Positions 36,240 to 47,160 of a stretch of 64,000 bases of DNA are shown piece by piece. The stretch is from Tetradesmus obliquus (taxonomy: Eukaryota > Chlorophyta > Chlorophyceae > Sphaeropleales > Scenedesmaceae): contig CP126193.1 of the NCBI GenBank assembly GCA_030272155.1, positions 8,060,001 through 8,124,000 on the forward strand. Reading direction: 5' to 3'. Both the position numbers and the translations under genes were made by a program. The notes beneath the pieces were generated by a model, which was not told the origin of the DNA, did not search any database, and saw only the letters and a list, made by a program, of their open reading frames with translations. Position 1 is the first letter of the stretch. Each line of letters opens with the position of its first letter.

Positions 36240-39200
36240 CCAGCTATTTGCTGCAGCAGGCGGGCCAGCCGTGTGCGTGTTGGCTGCCCGGTAGTCTTGT
36301 GTTGCGCATGGTCCTGCACTATTCGCCATCGCTGCGCCATCCATCGCTAGCCGGTTGCGGCAAGCTCATGGGTTGCTTGTGCCTTGCTGCTGCTCACAGA
36401 GTGAGCTCGTGCAAGGTTACCAGATATCGTGTGTGCAAGCTGAGCTCTGCACTTTGCGAGATGGTCTCTTGGCTTGCACAAACATGTATATGTTGCCTGC
36501 ATGCTGTGGTGCATACACAGCTATGGGCTAGGCTCTCAATGTATTGGTACCTTCACACGTGCACCATCATGTGCTGTGCTGTGGTGCTGTTGTGTGCAAT
36601 ACTTGACACAACCAGCACAGCAAGCCATTGACGGTCACGCAACTGGTATCAGGCCCCTTGCAGGTATTGGTGTATTGGCATATGCCCTCCGTTTGGCCCT
36701 GTCCCCGTATTTGCTGCCTGGTGCAGTGGCAGAGCGTGCATCGTGCGGCGGCCAGCTGCTCATCACTTGGGGCGGCGGGTCCTGCAAGTGGCGCCGCCAA
36801 GTGGCGCGTACCGCGCAGACGTCGGTGCAGCGTGTGGTGGGCTGTCATGTGCAAGCAGTTCCGCTGATGTCATTGTGCAAGCAGTTTGGGCCCGGTGCCG
36901 TCGTCAGTCGCGCAGGCTGCCACCAAGATGTTTTGGCTGCTCACATGTGGCAGGCGGAGGTCTGGGCAGTTGCGTACATGTGCCTGTCACCGCCTTGCGC
37001 GTGCTGAGGCATGCCTCTGCTGTGTTTGTGGCCCGCCATCGGGAGCTGTCCTTTCCTGTGGCGAAAAAGGCACCTTTGCACATGTATCTGCGACTGTTTT
37101 GTGCATGGGGCCTGCTTGATTCTGCTTTGCTGCTCAGCCAGACTCTGCAGTCCACTATCGCGCCTGTTTCCCGATGCTTGCGGGCTTGGTTGAGGCTGCA
37201 CAGCACCGCTTGACGTGCGCAACCGGCAAGCGGTATTGAGCAGCCTTGGTGTTGGCTTGACGGACAGGCACCCGCCTACATGAAGCGTGTGGGCTTTTGG
37301 CGCATTGCTACACATTGCTGTTGCCTGCTGTATTGCCCTTCAGTGGCCTCTTGACAGCATGCGTCACTTGAAGCTCAGCACTACCAGCTCTGGTATGGCT
37401 GCAGCCCCTTTTTGTTGCACCCTCATGTTGCTGGTGCCAGCACTTCCATCATGCATGCTGCTGCTGGCATGTGCGAGGTGGTCTCTGTATTGTGATGAAG
37501 GGTGGAAAGGGACGTGCCGGTGACGCGGTCAAGTGATCCTTAAAAAACTGTCTGCATGCCGTCGGGTATGCATCACCTCCTAGAAAACTGTATTGCTGCA
37601 ACCCCACACGCCCGTGTGCGCAGCCTGTTGTTTGTCTGCGGGACTCCCGGCTCACCGTCTGGCCCGGCACATGTGTGCAGCAGGCTAGGGTGGCTGGCGC
37701 TGCATTCCCCCCTTGCTGGATGTGCCGCTTGCATGGATTTGGGCAATGCCGAATGTACGAAGATGCTGTTGTTTAAAGTATGTTAATCACTGGTGGATGT
37801 TGCCAGCTTCCAGAGTGCAGAATGCTCTCTTGTCAGCTGTGGCACGCGGAGCAGTGTTTTGGGTTGTGCTTCATGCCAAGGATGCAGAGGCCTGTGGTGT
37901 CACAGCCAACCGTTGCAGAGCAGCCAGCTGCTGGCAAGCTGCTCGAGGGTGAAGGCGTGTGTGTATGCTCAGTGGCAGCATCCTAAACTAATAGAACACA
38001 TACTGTCGTGTATGCCAGGAGAGTCTGGTGAGACTTGGTGAGGCATATCACTGACTGATTATCTGCATTTTCTCTCATGGCTGTGTGTTCAGATAGCCAG
38101 CCAGTCACAAAAATATGATGCTTAGTTCTTGTTGTGCTTCTGGCATGTGTCCTTTGGACCTGCCGTGCTCACTGCAAGGGGCCCCAAGCTCACTGCTTCC
38201 TGTAACATGTGACAAGTGTGTATGACCTGTCACCTGCTGTACCTGGCGACAGCAGTGCCTCCGGCTGAACAATATGATGTAAGCACTTTTTGAGATATGG
38301 TTGCTAAAGGTCGCACGCATCTGTCCTGTCGCTGTCCCTCGTCCCCATCGCTGTGCCCTGTGCCCGCCACCTGCAGCAAACTTCCTCGGCTGAACACCCG
38401 CGAAAATCTCTATGTGGCTGGAGACAATCTCGTCGATAGAAACGTGCAGCATTCCGCGTGTGTTGCGTCTGCTGGGTAACCGCGGCAGAGAAAGCTCAGC
38501 AAGGGCATGGCCACTAGCTTGGTGAACAATAGTCTAACACTTTGCAAGTTTAGATTATAGAGATATGAGCTTATGCCGGCTGCGCAGCACCCTGCTCAAC
38601 GCGCGCGCGCCCTTAGCACGGCTGTACAGAAGCGGGAGCCAGCATGATTAGATGGAAGGCGATGCTGGGCAGGGCGCCGCAACGAAACAGCCATTTGGAA
38701 CTTAGGGCTTGTCTTCAACCTTCCTGCCAAGCCCTTCTATGGATCGTTCTTGCTTCCCGTGAGTACTGCACAGCAGGCAGGCTGGCTGCATTCAGGGCAT
38801 GGCTAGCACTGGCAATGGCAATGCACAGATACCTGCAGCGGATGACCAGCATGCAAACTGTCTTGGTGTGATAGCTATCAGCAATTGTAGCACTGCCAAC
38901 CTACAGATGTAACTTGCAGCTCAGCAATAGCGTTTTGTGCAGTGTGCATTTGAGCAGCATCAGGCAGTGTCAGCTGGCTTAACACCCACATTCACACCTC
39001 CAAGAAATGCAGTGGCAGAACAGCATTGTGCCAGCACCATGAGCAGTCGCAAGCAGTGCATGGGCAAGGTGGCGGCAGTTTTGTGTCTTGCAGCAGCATG
39101 CAGATGGCACCTGACAACAGCAGCTGTGGTCACACCAGTAACACCAGCTGCCGGGCTGCGGCTCTGTGCCAGCGCACAAGCAAGACATAGTAGGCAGGTC

Positions 39201-39576
39201 TTAGGTGCAGCAGAAGCCATGTGCAAAATCAAGCTGCACAGCTTGACCACAAGAGCTTACAGGACTGCTTTCAAAACTAGCGACAGCTGCTTTCATGTGA
39301 TGCTGCAGTACAAACACAAAGCTGCAGCAACAGCTCACACGAGCCACACCAGCTGCCTCAGTTTATCATCGCAGCATTTGGTAGGACACAGCATGCATCT
39401 CATTGGGTAGAACGGCAGCTGCAGCTGCAGCACATACATCAGCTGTTGACAGCAGACAACTGCTCCTCGGCTGCAGCGAACCCGCCGCCAGCCAAGTGGT
39501 TGTGTTACGCTCGTCTTGGTGGCGGCACAGCACCAGATTGTGGAGCTCAGCATGGCAGTGCTTGTTACCACGCGTG
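36240..39576. other. Long intergenic region before the secreted repeat protein
   Basis: About 3.3 kb without a gene I can support. Several frames of 100-177 codons have mixed, uncoding-like composition. Within it lie a short frame at 38565-38651 and an ATG at 39039 whose peptide looks like a signal sequence and may be the true first exon of the next gene. Confidence 0.4.
38565..38651 (+). other. 28-codon open frame with a mitochondrial-presequence-like composition
   Basis: It begins MSLCRLRSTLLNARAPLARL, then a few more residues and a stop. The peptide is rich in Arg, Ser and Leu, without acidic residues until its end. The ATG follows AT-rich sequence resembling a 5' UTR. It could be an upstream ORF, the first exon of an unrecognised gene, or chance. 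I found no continuing exon. Confidence 0.15.
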
Positions 39577-41967
39577 ATGACCTTGCTGCTGTTGCCGGCC
39601 GTCCATGCTTACTGCCGCCTCCCTGCAGTCGCGCGCCTGGCAGCGTCCCGCCAGCTGGCGCAGGCGCCATGGGAGGAGCCGCCGCCCGCGGTGCTGCCCG
39701 TGGACCCCGCCAACAAGACCGTGTACGTCAACGCCACCGTATACGCCCCCAAGGCCGCCTTCCCCGCGGGGCAGGCGCTGGCCAACGCCATCGCCAGCTA
39801 CCCCAACCCCAAGTTTGACAACCCCAACGGCTGGCGCTTCAAGACCATCTCCAACGCCTCCATCGTGCTGGGCACGCAGTTCCCTGCAGGCATCGCGCGG
39901 CTGCAGTCCATCTCCAACGCCAAGCTGGCGCCAGCCATCGCGCTGTCGGGCGCCAACGTGGAGAGCCCGGGCGCCACGGGCATCCTGGCGCGCACGCGTG
40001 CCAACGCCTACCCTGGGCTGCAGTACGGCGCCACGCTGGCCAAGTCCGACTACCGCGCCGTGTCCACCGCGCCCTTTGAGCCCACCAACAAGCTGACCAA
40101 CCCAGTGCTGGTGTTCATGGCGCAGGACGTGAGCGCGGGCCAGGGCCAGGCGGTCAACCTGATCAATGTGGACGCGGAGGGCAAGAACCTGGTGGTGGGC
40201 GACGCGCGCGGGGAGACGCGCAGCGGGCGCTGGTACATGGCGCCCGGCAACGCCATCATGGGCAGCCGCTTCAACCTCAAGGGCAGCCAGACCGCGGTGT
40301 TCAGCCGCAACCGCGCGCGCGCCAACTTTGGCTCCTCCACCTCGGGCGTGCTGCACATGCTGTCCTCGGAGGGCCTCATCCCGCGCGAGCACCTGCGCAA
40401 CGGGCTGCGGCGCGACGCCTACTTCCTGGTGGACACGGGCAGCATCGCGCGCGCCGACAACCGCGCCTTCACCGACGTGGGTGCTGCGCAGGCTGGCAAC
40501 ATCCAGCTGGTCAAGTCGGCCAACGCGGGCTCCACCACGGTGGGGCTGGCGCAAGCGCGCACGGCCGTGGGCAACTCCGTGGCTGGCGGGCTCAACGTGG
40601 CGTACGCGGAGAACGGCGACATCTACCTGGGCGACTACTGGGACGAGTTGTCCAACCCGGGCAACGCAGTGGTGGCCACCAACTACGGCCGCGGCAACAG
40701 CCAGGCAGGCCAGGTCAACATCGGGCTGTCGCCCAACCGCGACATACGCATCGGTGGCACTGTGGCCGCTACCGCCGTGCAAGGCTCCGCCACTGCTGGC
40801 GCGTTTGAGCTGGGCAACGGCTACGGCGAGGTGGAGCTGGACCAGGACGTGACCGCGGTCACATCAGAGTACACCGCCTCCGCGGGCAATGTGGGTGTGG
40901 CGGTGGCGCAGCAGCGCGGCGCGGTGGTGACCAACACCATCGCCAAGACAGACACCGGGCCCGCGCTGTCGTACGGCATCTCCACCAGCGTGGTGGGCGT
41001 GCAGAACTCTGCTGTGTCCTCCACCACAGCCACAACAGCCACGGGGCCCGCGGCAAGCCTGAGCGCCAGCCAGGCAGTGGGCGGCGTGGCGTCAGAGTCG
41101 CAGGGCGCCTCCTTGGCCAAGACCACCACCGGCAATGCGCTGTCAGTGGGCAGCGCCTTCTCCGGCTCCGCGCTGCAGGGCAGGGGCGTGGCCACCTCCA
41201 CGGGAATCACCACCGACGGCACTGCGCTGTCCACGGGCTGGTCAGGCGTGGTGTCGGCCAACTCGGATGCGTCAGCGGCGTCATCAGCTGTGAGCGGCAC
41301 CGGCAACGCAGGCAGTGTGGCGCAGGCGTACGGCCTGGGCGTGCTGGAGGGCAAGGCCACCACCGCCTCCAGCGCAGGCACCACTGCAGGCAGCGTGGCC
41401 TCAGGGGCGCTGTCTGCTGCTGTGGGGCTCATCCAGGCGCAGTCAACGGCGGCGTCCTCCGGCCAGACACGTGACGGCAATGCGCAGTCGCTGGCTGGCG
41501 CGCTTTCGCTGGCGGGCGTGAACAGCATCGCGCGCGCCACCTCCTCGGGTGCCACGCCCACAGGGGACGTGCAGAGCCGCGCTGCCGCAGCAGGGCTGGG
41601 GCTGTTCCACGGCGAGGCCAACGCCATCTCAGCTGCGGGCACGGGCTGCATCGACTGCGTCTCTGACGCCGTGGCCAACGCCTTCTCCAGCGGCCTGGTG
41701 GCAGACTCCACCGCTGCCGCCACCGCGGACAGCCCCGTCAACCCAGGCAACGCGCTGGCCAACGCCGTGGCTGTGGGCCTCATCAGCCGCACCAGCAACG
41801 GCGGCTCCTCACGGGTTGCGGTGGGCCCCGGGCAGGCGCTCGCAGGCAGCCTCGCGGTTTCGCTGCCGCCGGGAGGCACCCAGGCCATTCAGGCGGCAAT
41901 CCGGGCGGCAAACCCAGCAGCTGCTGCAGCAGCAGCAGCATCAGCACGACGCCCTCCTCCAGCATAA
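39577..41967 (+). CDS. Secreted-looking Ala/Gly/Ser/Thr-rich protein made of ~29-residue repeats, about 750-800 aa
   Basis: I do not recognise the family. From about 39633 the frame has strong GC3 coding character and stays open to TAA at 41965-41967. The N-terminal third contains putative N-glycosylation sites (NKT, NAT) and mixed sequence (TVYVNATVYAPKAAFPAGQ). From 40936 the protein is a regular array of 28-31-residue units with consensus G-N-A-x-S near the start and an alternating small/hydrophobic pattern, suggesting a beta-solenoid. There is no transmembrane segment and very few Cys (one CIDC in unit 8). The start is uncertain. The unspliced ATG at 39577 gives a short hydrophobic leader (MTLLLLPAVHAYC). 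A good acceptor (CTCCCTGCAG) ends at 39632, so a separate signal-peptide exon upstream is likely; one candidate begins at 39039. Probably extracellular or cell-wall; this is inference. Confidence 0.7.
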   Translation: MTLLLLPAVHAYCRLPAVARLAASRQLAQAPWEEPPPAVLPVDPANKTVYVNATVYAPKAAFPAGQALANAIASYPNPKFDNPNGWRFKTISNASIVLGTQFPAGIARLQSISNAKLAPAIALSGANVESPGATGILARTRANAYPGLQYGATLAKSDYRAVSTAPFEPTNKLTNPVLVFMAQDVSAGQGQAVNLINVDAEGKNLVVGDARGETRSGRWYMAPGNAIMGSRFNLKGSQTAVFSRNRARANFGSSTSGVLHMLSSEGLIPREHLRNGLRRDAYFLVDTGSIARADNRAFTDVGAAQAGNIQLVKSANAGSTTVGLAQARTAVGNSVAGGLNVAYAENGDIYLGDYWDELSNPGNAVVATNYGRGNSQAGQVNIGLSPNRDIRIGGTVAATAVQGSATAGAFELGNGYGEVELDQDVTAVTSEYTASAGNVGVAVAQQRGAVVTNTIAKTDTGPALSYGISTSVVGVQNSAVSSTTATTATGPAASLSASQAVGGVASESQGASLAKTTTGNALSVGSAFSGSALQGRGVATSTGITTDGTALSTGWSGVVSANSDASAASSAVSGTGNAGSVAQAYGLGVLEGKATTASSAGTTAGSVASGALSAAVGLIQAQSTAASSGQTRDGNAQSLAGALSLAGVNSIARATSSGATPTGDVQSRAAAAGLGLFHGEANAISAAGTGCIDCVSDAVANAFSSGLVADSTAAATADSPVNPGNALANAVAVGLISRTSNGGSSRVAVGPGQALAGSLAVSLPPGGTQAIQAAIRAANPAAAAAAAASARRPPPA
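40936..41870 (+). repeat. About ten tandem 28-31-residue coding repeats
   Basis: Counting from G of the G-x-A motif, unit lengths are 29, 29, 29, 28, 29, 29, 29, 31, 30, 28 residues, then a partial unit. Unit starts read GPALS, GPAAS, GNALS, GTALS, GNAGS, GSVAS, GNAQS, GDVQS, a diverged one, GNALA, GQALA. The DNA is diverged between units, so the array is old. Looser units extend upstream to about 40570. Confidence 0.85.
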
Positions 41968-44900
41968 GTAGCAGGTGCTGTAGGCAGCACCCGGTGAGTC
42001 TGAGGCGGGGACAGCAAATGATCAGCTCCTGTTCGAGTCGATTGCAGCAGCACCGCATGCGTCCCAAGTGCCACAGCATGGCAGCATCCCACGCACTGTA
42101 GCAGCACCCACAACAGATAGCCTGGGTTGCCTGAGATCCAGTGTGTGCCGTCTGGTTACGTTTGCAGCGACTTCTTTGTCTATTAGCTGGCAGCTGTTTT
42201 ACAATGATGAGGTGTGGGTTCAAAGTGTAGCATAGCAAACAGGGCGGGTCTGCAGCCAGGTGTACACAGGCCTGTGCCTGACTGATGCCGGCCTTGGCGC
42301 AAGCACAGCAAGCAGCTGCGTGCGCAGCCTATGCTTTCCCTGAGGCTGCCTGCAGGTTGTTGCAAGAAACGACTTGAGTACGATTTTGCTGATGTTAATA
42401 GATACGGCTGCCCTGCCAGTGGGTTAGCACCTCAGCATAGTGAGGTGTGAGGGCACATAGCCTGTGCCCATGCACACTGTTGTCTTTGAAGTACGATCTG
42501 TCCACAATACAAGTTTGCTTTGGGTCGCGCACGGTGTGGCGCATGGTGTGGCAGGTTCAAAGTGAACTCCCTGCAGCTTGGAAAGTTGTGTGCTGACTGC
42601 GCATGCCTGCTGCTGTTGATGCTGTCATGCCAAATTGCAGTGTGCTATATGGTGGAGGTTTGCTTCTGGCAGAAGCGTCGCGCTGTGTGCTGAGGTGTGC
42701 CTGAGGTGTGAGTGGTGCTGTATGCAGTGCACGCTGAGCCTGCATCCAGGACACATGACCTGCCTGGCGCAGGCAGCATGTGGGTGGCCGGCAGTGTGCC
42801 TGCTGCATGGCGGCATACAAGCGGGGTTTCAGGCAGAAGCAGCAGATAGGTTGACGATAGCACTCCAACCAATGATGTGGATGCATGCTCTGTTTGCCTG
42901 CTGATGTGCATCTGGTGCACCTGGTGCACATGAAGCAGCTTGCCCCAGGTTTTGTAGCAGGCCACTCATGGCGATTTTGCCGTCAGGTGCACGTTGTGAT
43001 TATTGCCTACTGTTTGCGCAGCTGACAATGCAGTTGAAATATTATTACTGCTGAGCCTCAGCTCGCAGCAATGGGCATGCCAGCATAGCGTTGCCTACTG
43101 CCCTGGCAGCAGTTACGGTTGGGAGGAGGTTGCTTCTGTGGCAGCTGCAGATGCATGCGTTTGCATGGGCGGCAGAGCTGTGCTTTGGCAGGACTGCAGA
43201 ACTGCATTGCCCTGCTGTTTGTGATGAGGCTCAGCAGCCTGGATGCTTGAAGTGCGCAGGACTTGTGAGTGTGTCTACAAAGCAGTACCACACCAGCATA
43301 ACTGCATGCATCAACATGTGCTCCCGTCCTAGTGTTGCTGGCAGCTTTGCTGTGCTGACATCTGGTGTGATGCGCAGCAGCCTTGATAAGACACATCCTC
43401 GTGCTCATCTTGAACAGGCATTGCCCCCAAATTGTTGTGCTGACAGCACTCCACCGGACAGAGTTCGTCAGGGTGTGACAGTTGGTGCTGCTGCACCAGC
43501 TGCACAACCTATAAATGTGTGCAGGGCGACTCCTGCAAAGTGTTTGGCTTTTGTCATTTTTAGTAAGGCAGTGCTTCAGCTGAAGTGCCTGCAGGCTGCT
43601 AGAATACTCAGCCTTGGCACAGCAGCTGACATTGTCAGTGGTCCGACAGAGCCTGTCACGGTGCTGAACAGCAGCACCTGACTGTCATGACAGGTCTTGG
43701 CTAAGCACTGGTGAGAGCGCCAGGCTTCAACCACTGGTTGTAGGTGGCGCTTCCTTTGCAATCTCAGCTGATGCACGCCTGATGAACCATGATTGCATGG
43801 CTGGCTTTGTGACAAGCGCTGGAAAGTGCTGCGTCAGCGTGAATGTCACAACGCAGCCACTGCATGTAGCTCCCAAGGCTCGATGTGCGTGATTTTCTTT
43901 CCACTAGGTGGCCATGAACACATGGCCAAGGCTCACAGCATGTGCCTTGAGTGCACATGTAGGTGGCAAAATGTTTAATAAATGGCTCGTCATCTCTGGA
44001 ACCACCAAGTCAACGCTGTGAACATGACCGTCGCTGGTGATCAGCAACTACATATTGTCAAGTAAAAAGCAGCAGCACCGTGCGATAGGCTCTCTGGTTT
44101 GCGGTCTCATGAGAGTCCAAGCTGCCCGGTGGACGTGACGCAAGTGGTGGACTCCACCATCTAGGGTGGCATGAAGACTCTTCATGTGACATGTTGACGT
44201 CAGCACACCACACAGCTTGACAACAAGAGGGCTGCACAACCTTTCTCTTTCAGTGCCTTAGATGAGCTGCTTTTACACACTTTAGCCACACGACACAAAG
44301 ACGAAGTATTGTTGGCGGGCCCAGCCTAGTAGCTCCTCTGGCGCGTCCCTGCAGCTGGCCCAGCTGCAGCCTGCCACTGAGTGCATCACACATCAAATCA
44401 CGCACACCATGCATCAACGTAGACATGTGCAGAATCGCAGATTTCCAGGAGAATTACACGTTACAATTTCATCACTCGTGCTCACGTTGCTCTGCAAGTT
44501 TGGCCCAAACCAAGTTGGTACAGCGCAAGCATGCCATCACGGCGTGCCAGGCCGCATGTGACGGGCCATGGCAGCTGAGTGGCAGCCTCATTTGGTTCTC
44601 TGGCATGCTTCATATACAAATGGGTGCAGAGTATAAATCTTTGCTGCAGATGATAATGCTAGCAGCTGACGTGGCTGCAGCAGCTGCCGGCATGTGGACA
44701 TACAAGGCCCCTGGTGGCAGGGGCCCCACACAGCAGTGTGCTGCCCGCCACAACTAGGTGTCCACGGCTAGTGTACTGCGTGCAACAACGAGCACCGTCG
44801 GAGATATTGTTTTTATAAATATACTGTGTGTAGTTATGGTGAGTTACAGTGTTCGGGATGGTGTGATGGTTGCCGCCATGTAACACACGCCCAAAGTTTG

Positions 44901-45025
44901 TGCTCATAGCGCACTCACAGCCGGGTACCAGTTGTTTAAGCAAGCTGGACAATACGTTTGACACTGAAACCAAATTGTAATTAGTTCAACGATCGTCTAT
45001 CTGCTTCCAACACCACACATCAAAC
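41968..45025. other. Intergenic DNA between the repeat protein and THF1
   Basis: About 3 kb with no supportable gene. The longest anonymous frame (43091-43681 on +) lacks coding-like base composition or motifs. GC content falls toward 45000, where the THF1 promoter should lie. Confidence 0.4.
44814..44821 (+). promoter_or_regulatory. Possible TATA box of THF1
   Basis: TATAAATA in a T-rich context lies 205 bases upstream of the THF1 ATG, a plausible distance if the 5' UTR is about 175 bases. There is no other support. Confidence 0.3.
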
Positions 45026-46994
45026 ATGCAGGCACTCCACAGAGCAGCAGAGCGTGCGAGCATGTGCCCTAGCGCACGTTGTGACCGCAGCAGTAGTGTG
45101 AGAGCGTCCCTAGCATCCAATGCACGGCCGTGTGCGCTGAGGAGCACTACGTCGGGTTGCAAGGCCGCGGGCCCTGCAAGCCAGCCACGCAGCTGCAGGC
45201 GTGCCGTCGTGGTGAAAGCAGGTGCGGCAATCATTCTGTCCACATACCTTCTCTGGCGCGGCACCAACAAGGCTGTGGGCGTTGTCTTCGTCAGGAGTGG
45301 TGCGTTAATTGATCCAAGCGCTTGCTGGCCTGCCTGCAGCTTTCTCGCCACCCACTGTGGCAGAGACCAAGCGCAACTTCATCGAGGCGTACACCCGGCC
45401 GATTCCGGCCATCTACAACACAGTGCTGCAGGAGCTGCTGGTGCAGCAGCACTTCATCCGGTATGGCATCAACTACCAGTACAATGCGGTGAGTGCATGC
45501 GCACACAGGCTGAAGGATGACCGGAACACACCACGGACGCAGCTGAAGACGTGTGGGAGCAGCTGCAGCGTGTGTATGCGCAAACGCGCTGTGGTGTGCT
45601 GCACGCCTGTGGTGTGCATTTGGCACAATGTGCAAGCTAACATGCAGGTTGACTTTGATTGGATTGTGGTGCTGCCATGATTGTAATTGCATGGGTGTGC
45701 GGGTTACTAGCGTCACGGGGCCGACTCAGCCATCTGTGCGCTGAACCGGCATGCTTGGCGCCAGCCTGCCTGTTGCCTGCTAACGTATGGCAATGCGGTG
45801 TGGTGCTGCTGGCTGCAGGTGTATGCGCTGGGCTTTGTGAGCGTGTTTGACCAGATCCTGGACGGCTTTGACGCTGGGGACAAGGCTGCGCTGTTTGGCG
45901 CGTACGTCAACGCCATCGGCGAGGACCCCTCGCAGTACAGGGTGCGCAGGGGCATGCGGGTGCCGGGGTGGGCAGCCAGCATGTCTGCTGTTCTTCGACA
46001 TATGGCAATGACCCAGATGCATGCTTTGGGGTATGCAATGTGTCGGCCAGCTGAGGTTCACTCCAGGCCACAGTGAAGGAGTGCCTGTGCATCAGTCTGC
46101 GAGTGTGCAGCGTGTAGCACTACAGCCACGCTGACACGTTGCCGGCTGCTGCCGCCTGCGTGCCGTGCTGCTGCTGTCAGGCTGACGCTGAGCAGCTGGA
46201 GGCGCAGGCGCGCAGCCTGGGCAGCCCCGACGGCCTGGTGCCCGACGCGTCCGGCAACGAGCTGCAGCAGGCCCTGGCAGCCGTGGCCGCATCAACAGAG
46301 TCGGGCAAGTTTGCGTACAACCGCTTCTTCGCCGTGGGCCTGTTCAGGTGCGCGCTGCTGCTGCTGTTGCTGCTCCTGCTCCTGCTGCTGTCTATGGCTA
46401 TTTGTGGCTCTGTTCTGTATTAGCACTGCAGCGTTGCTGTGGAGGGCAGCGTGGCCATGGCTGTGCAGTTGGCGGATGTGCTGCTGTGCTGCTGTGCTGG
46501 CCTGTCTGCGCATGGTTCCGTGTGCTGACAGCCCTGCTGTGCTGCCGCCTGCCGCGTGCCGCGTCCCGCCAGGCTGCTGGAGCTGACTGGCGCCAAGGAG
46601 CCTGCCGCGCTGGAGAAGCTGGTCAAGGCTGTGGGCGTGAAGCCCGCCTCCGTGAACAAGGACCTGCTCATGTACAAGGGCGTGCTGTCCAAGCTCAGCT
46701 CAGCAAAGGTGCGGCGGGGGGCGGGGCTGGGCTGCAGCGCTGGATGCGGCGGTGCTGGCAGGCCTGGGCTGTCGCGCTGGGTACTGCAGCCGTGCTTGTG
46801 GTGTGAAGTGGTCCTCAGCCGGTTCCTTGTGCTGCACTTGTTGTGTTCAGGTGCAGGGCTGGGTTGCTGCCTGGTATGCTGAGCGTGATGCGTGCCTGCA
46901 GCGCATGGTTTGATGGGTGGTGCAAGGCGCATGTGAAAAGCAGTGCTGGCGTTGGGAGCAGCGCAGGCCGCCGTTCTGCAAGTGTACGGACTCA

Positions 46995-47056
<62 letters not shown>

Positions 47057-47160
47057 AGGAGATGATGCGCGACTTCCTGGAGCGGGAAAAGCGCAAGCAG
47101 GCGGAGCGCGAGGCGGCCAAGGCAGCCAAGGCAGGCAGCGAGGCCACCGCGCAGGCCTGA
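45026..47160 (+). CDS. THF1: THF1/Psb29, thylakoid formation protein, chloroplast precursor, 6 exons, about 290 aa
   Basis: THF1/Psb29 is a plastid protein needed for thylakoid biogenesis and photosystem II maintenance, partly through FtsH. Exons: 45026-45221, 45340-45488, 45819-45941, 46181-46347, 46573-46708, 47059-47160; phases agree. Residues 1-65 form a transit peptide rich in Arg, Ser and Ala with few acidic residues, ending RRAVVVKA. The mature part opens with the family block PTVAETKRNFIEAYTRPIPA and continues IYNTVLQELLVQQHFIRYG, YNAVYALGFVSVFDQILDGF, EDPSQYRADAEQLEAQA, FAYNRFFAVGLFRLLEL. A basic/acidic helical tail follows (EMMRDFLEREKRKQAEREAA). Length and order match the family. 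Intron 5 ends in a 63-bp CTG run that meets the acceptor. A TGTAA at 47993 may be the poly(A) signal. Confidence 0.95.
46996..47058 (+). repeat. (CTG)20 run ending in the CAG acceptor of THF1 exon 6
   Basis: Twenty perfect CTG units followed by CAG lead directly into the coding exon at 47059. This is the longest triplet run in the window. Confidence 0.95.

Noticed and set aside
39565-40782. 405-codon antisense frame opposite the repeat protein
   Set aside because: Open only because the sense strand is GC3-biased. The sense frame has regular repeats and starts at a splice-like boundary; the antisense has no motif.
43091-43681. 196-codon frame between the repeat protein and THF1
   Set aside because: No coding bias, motif or splice support. 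It overlaps a minus-strand frame of equal plausibility.
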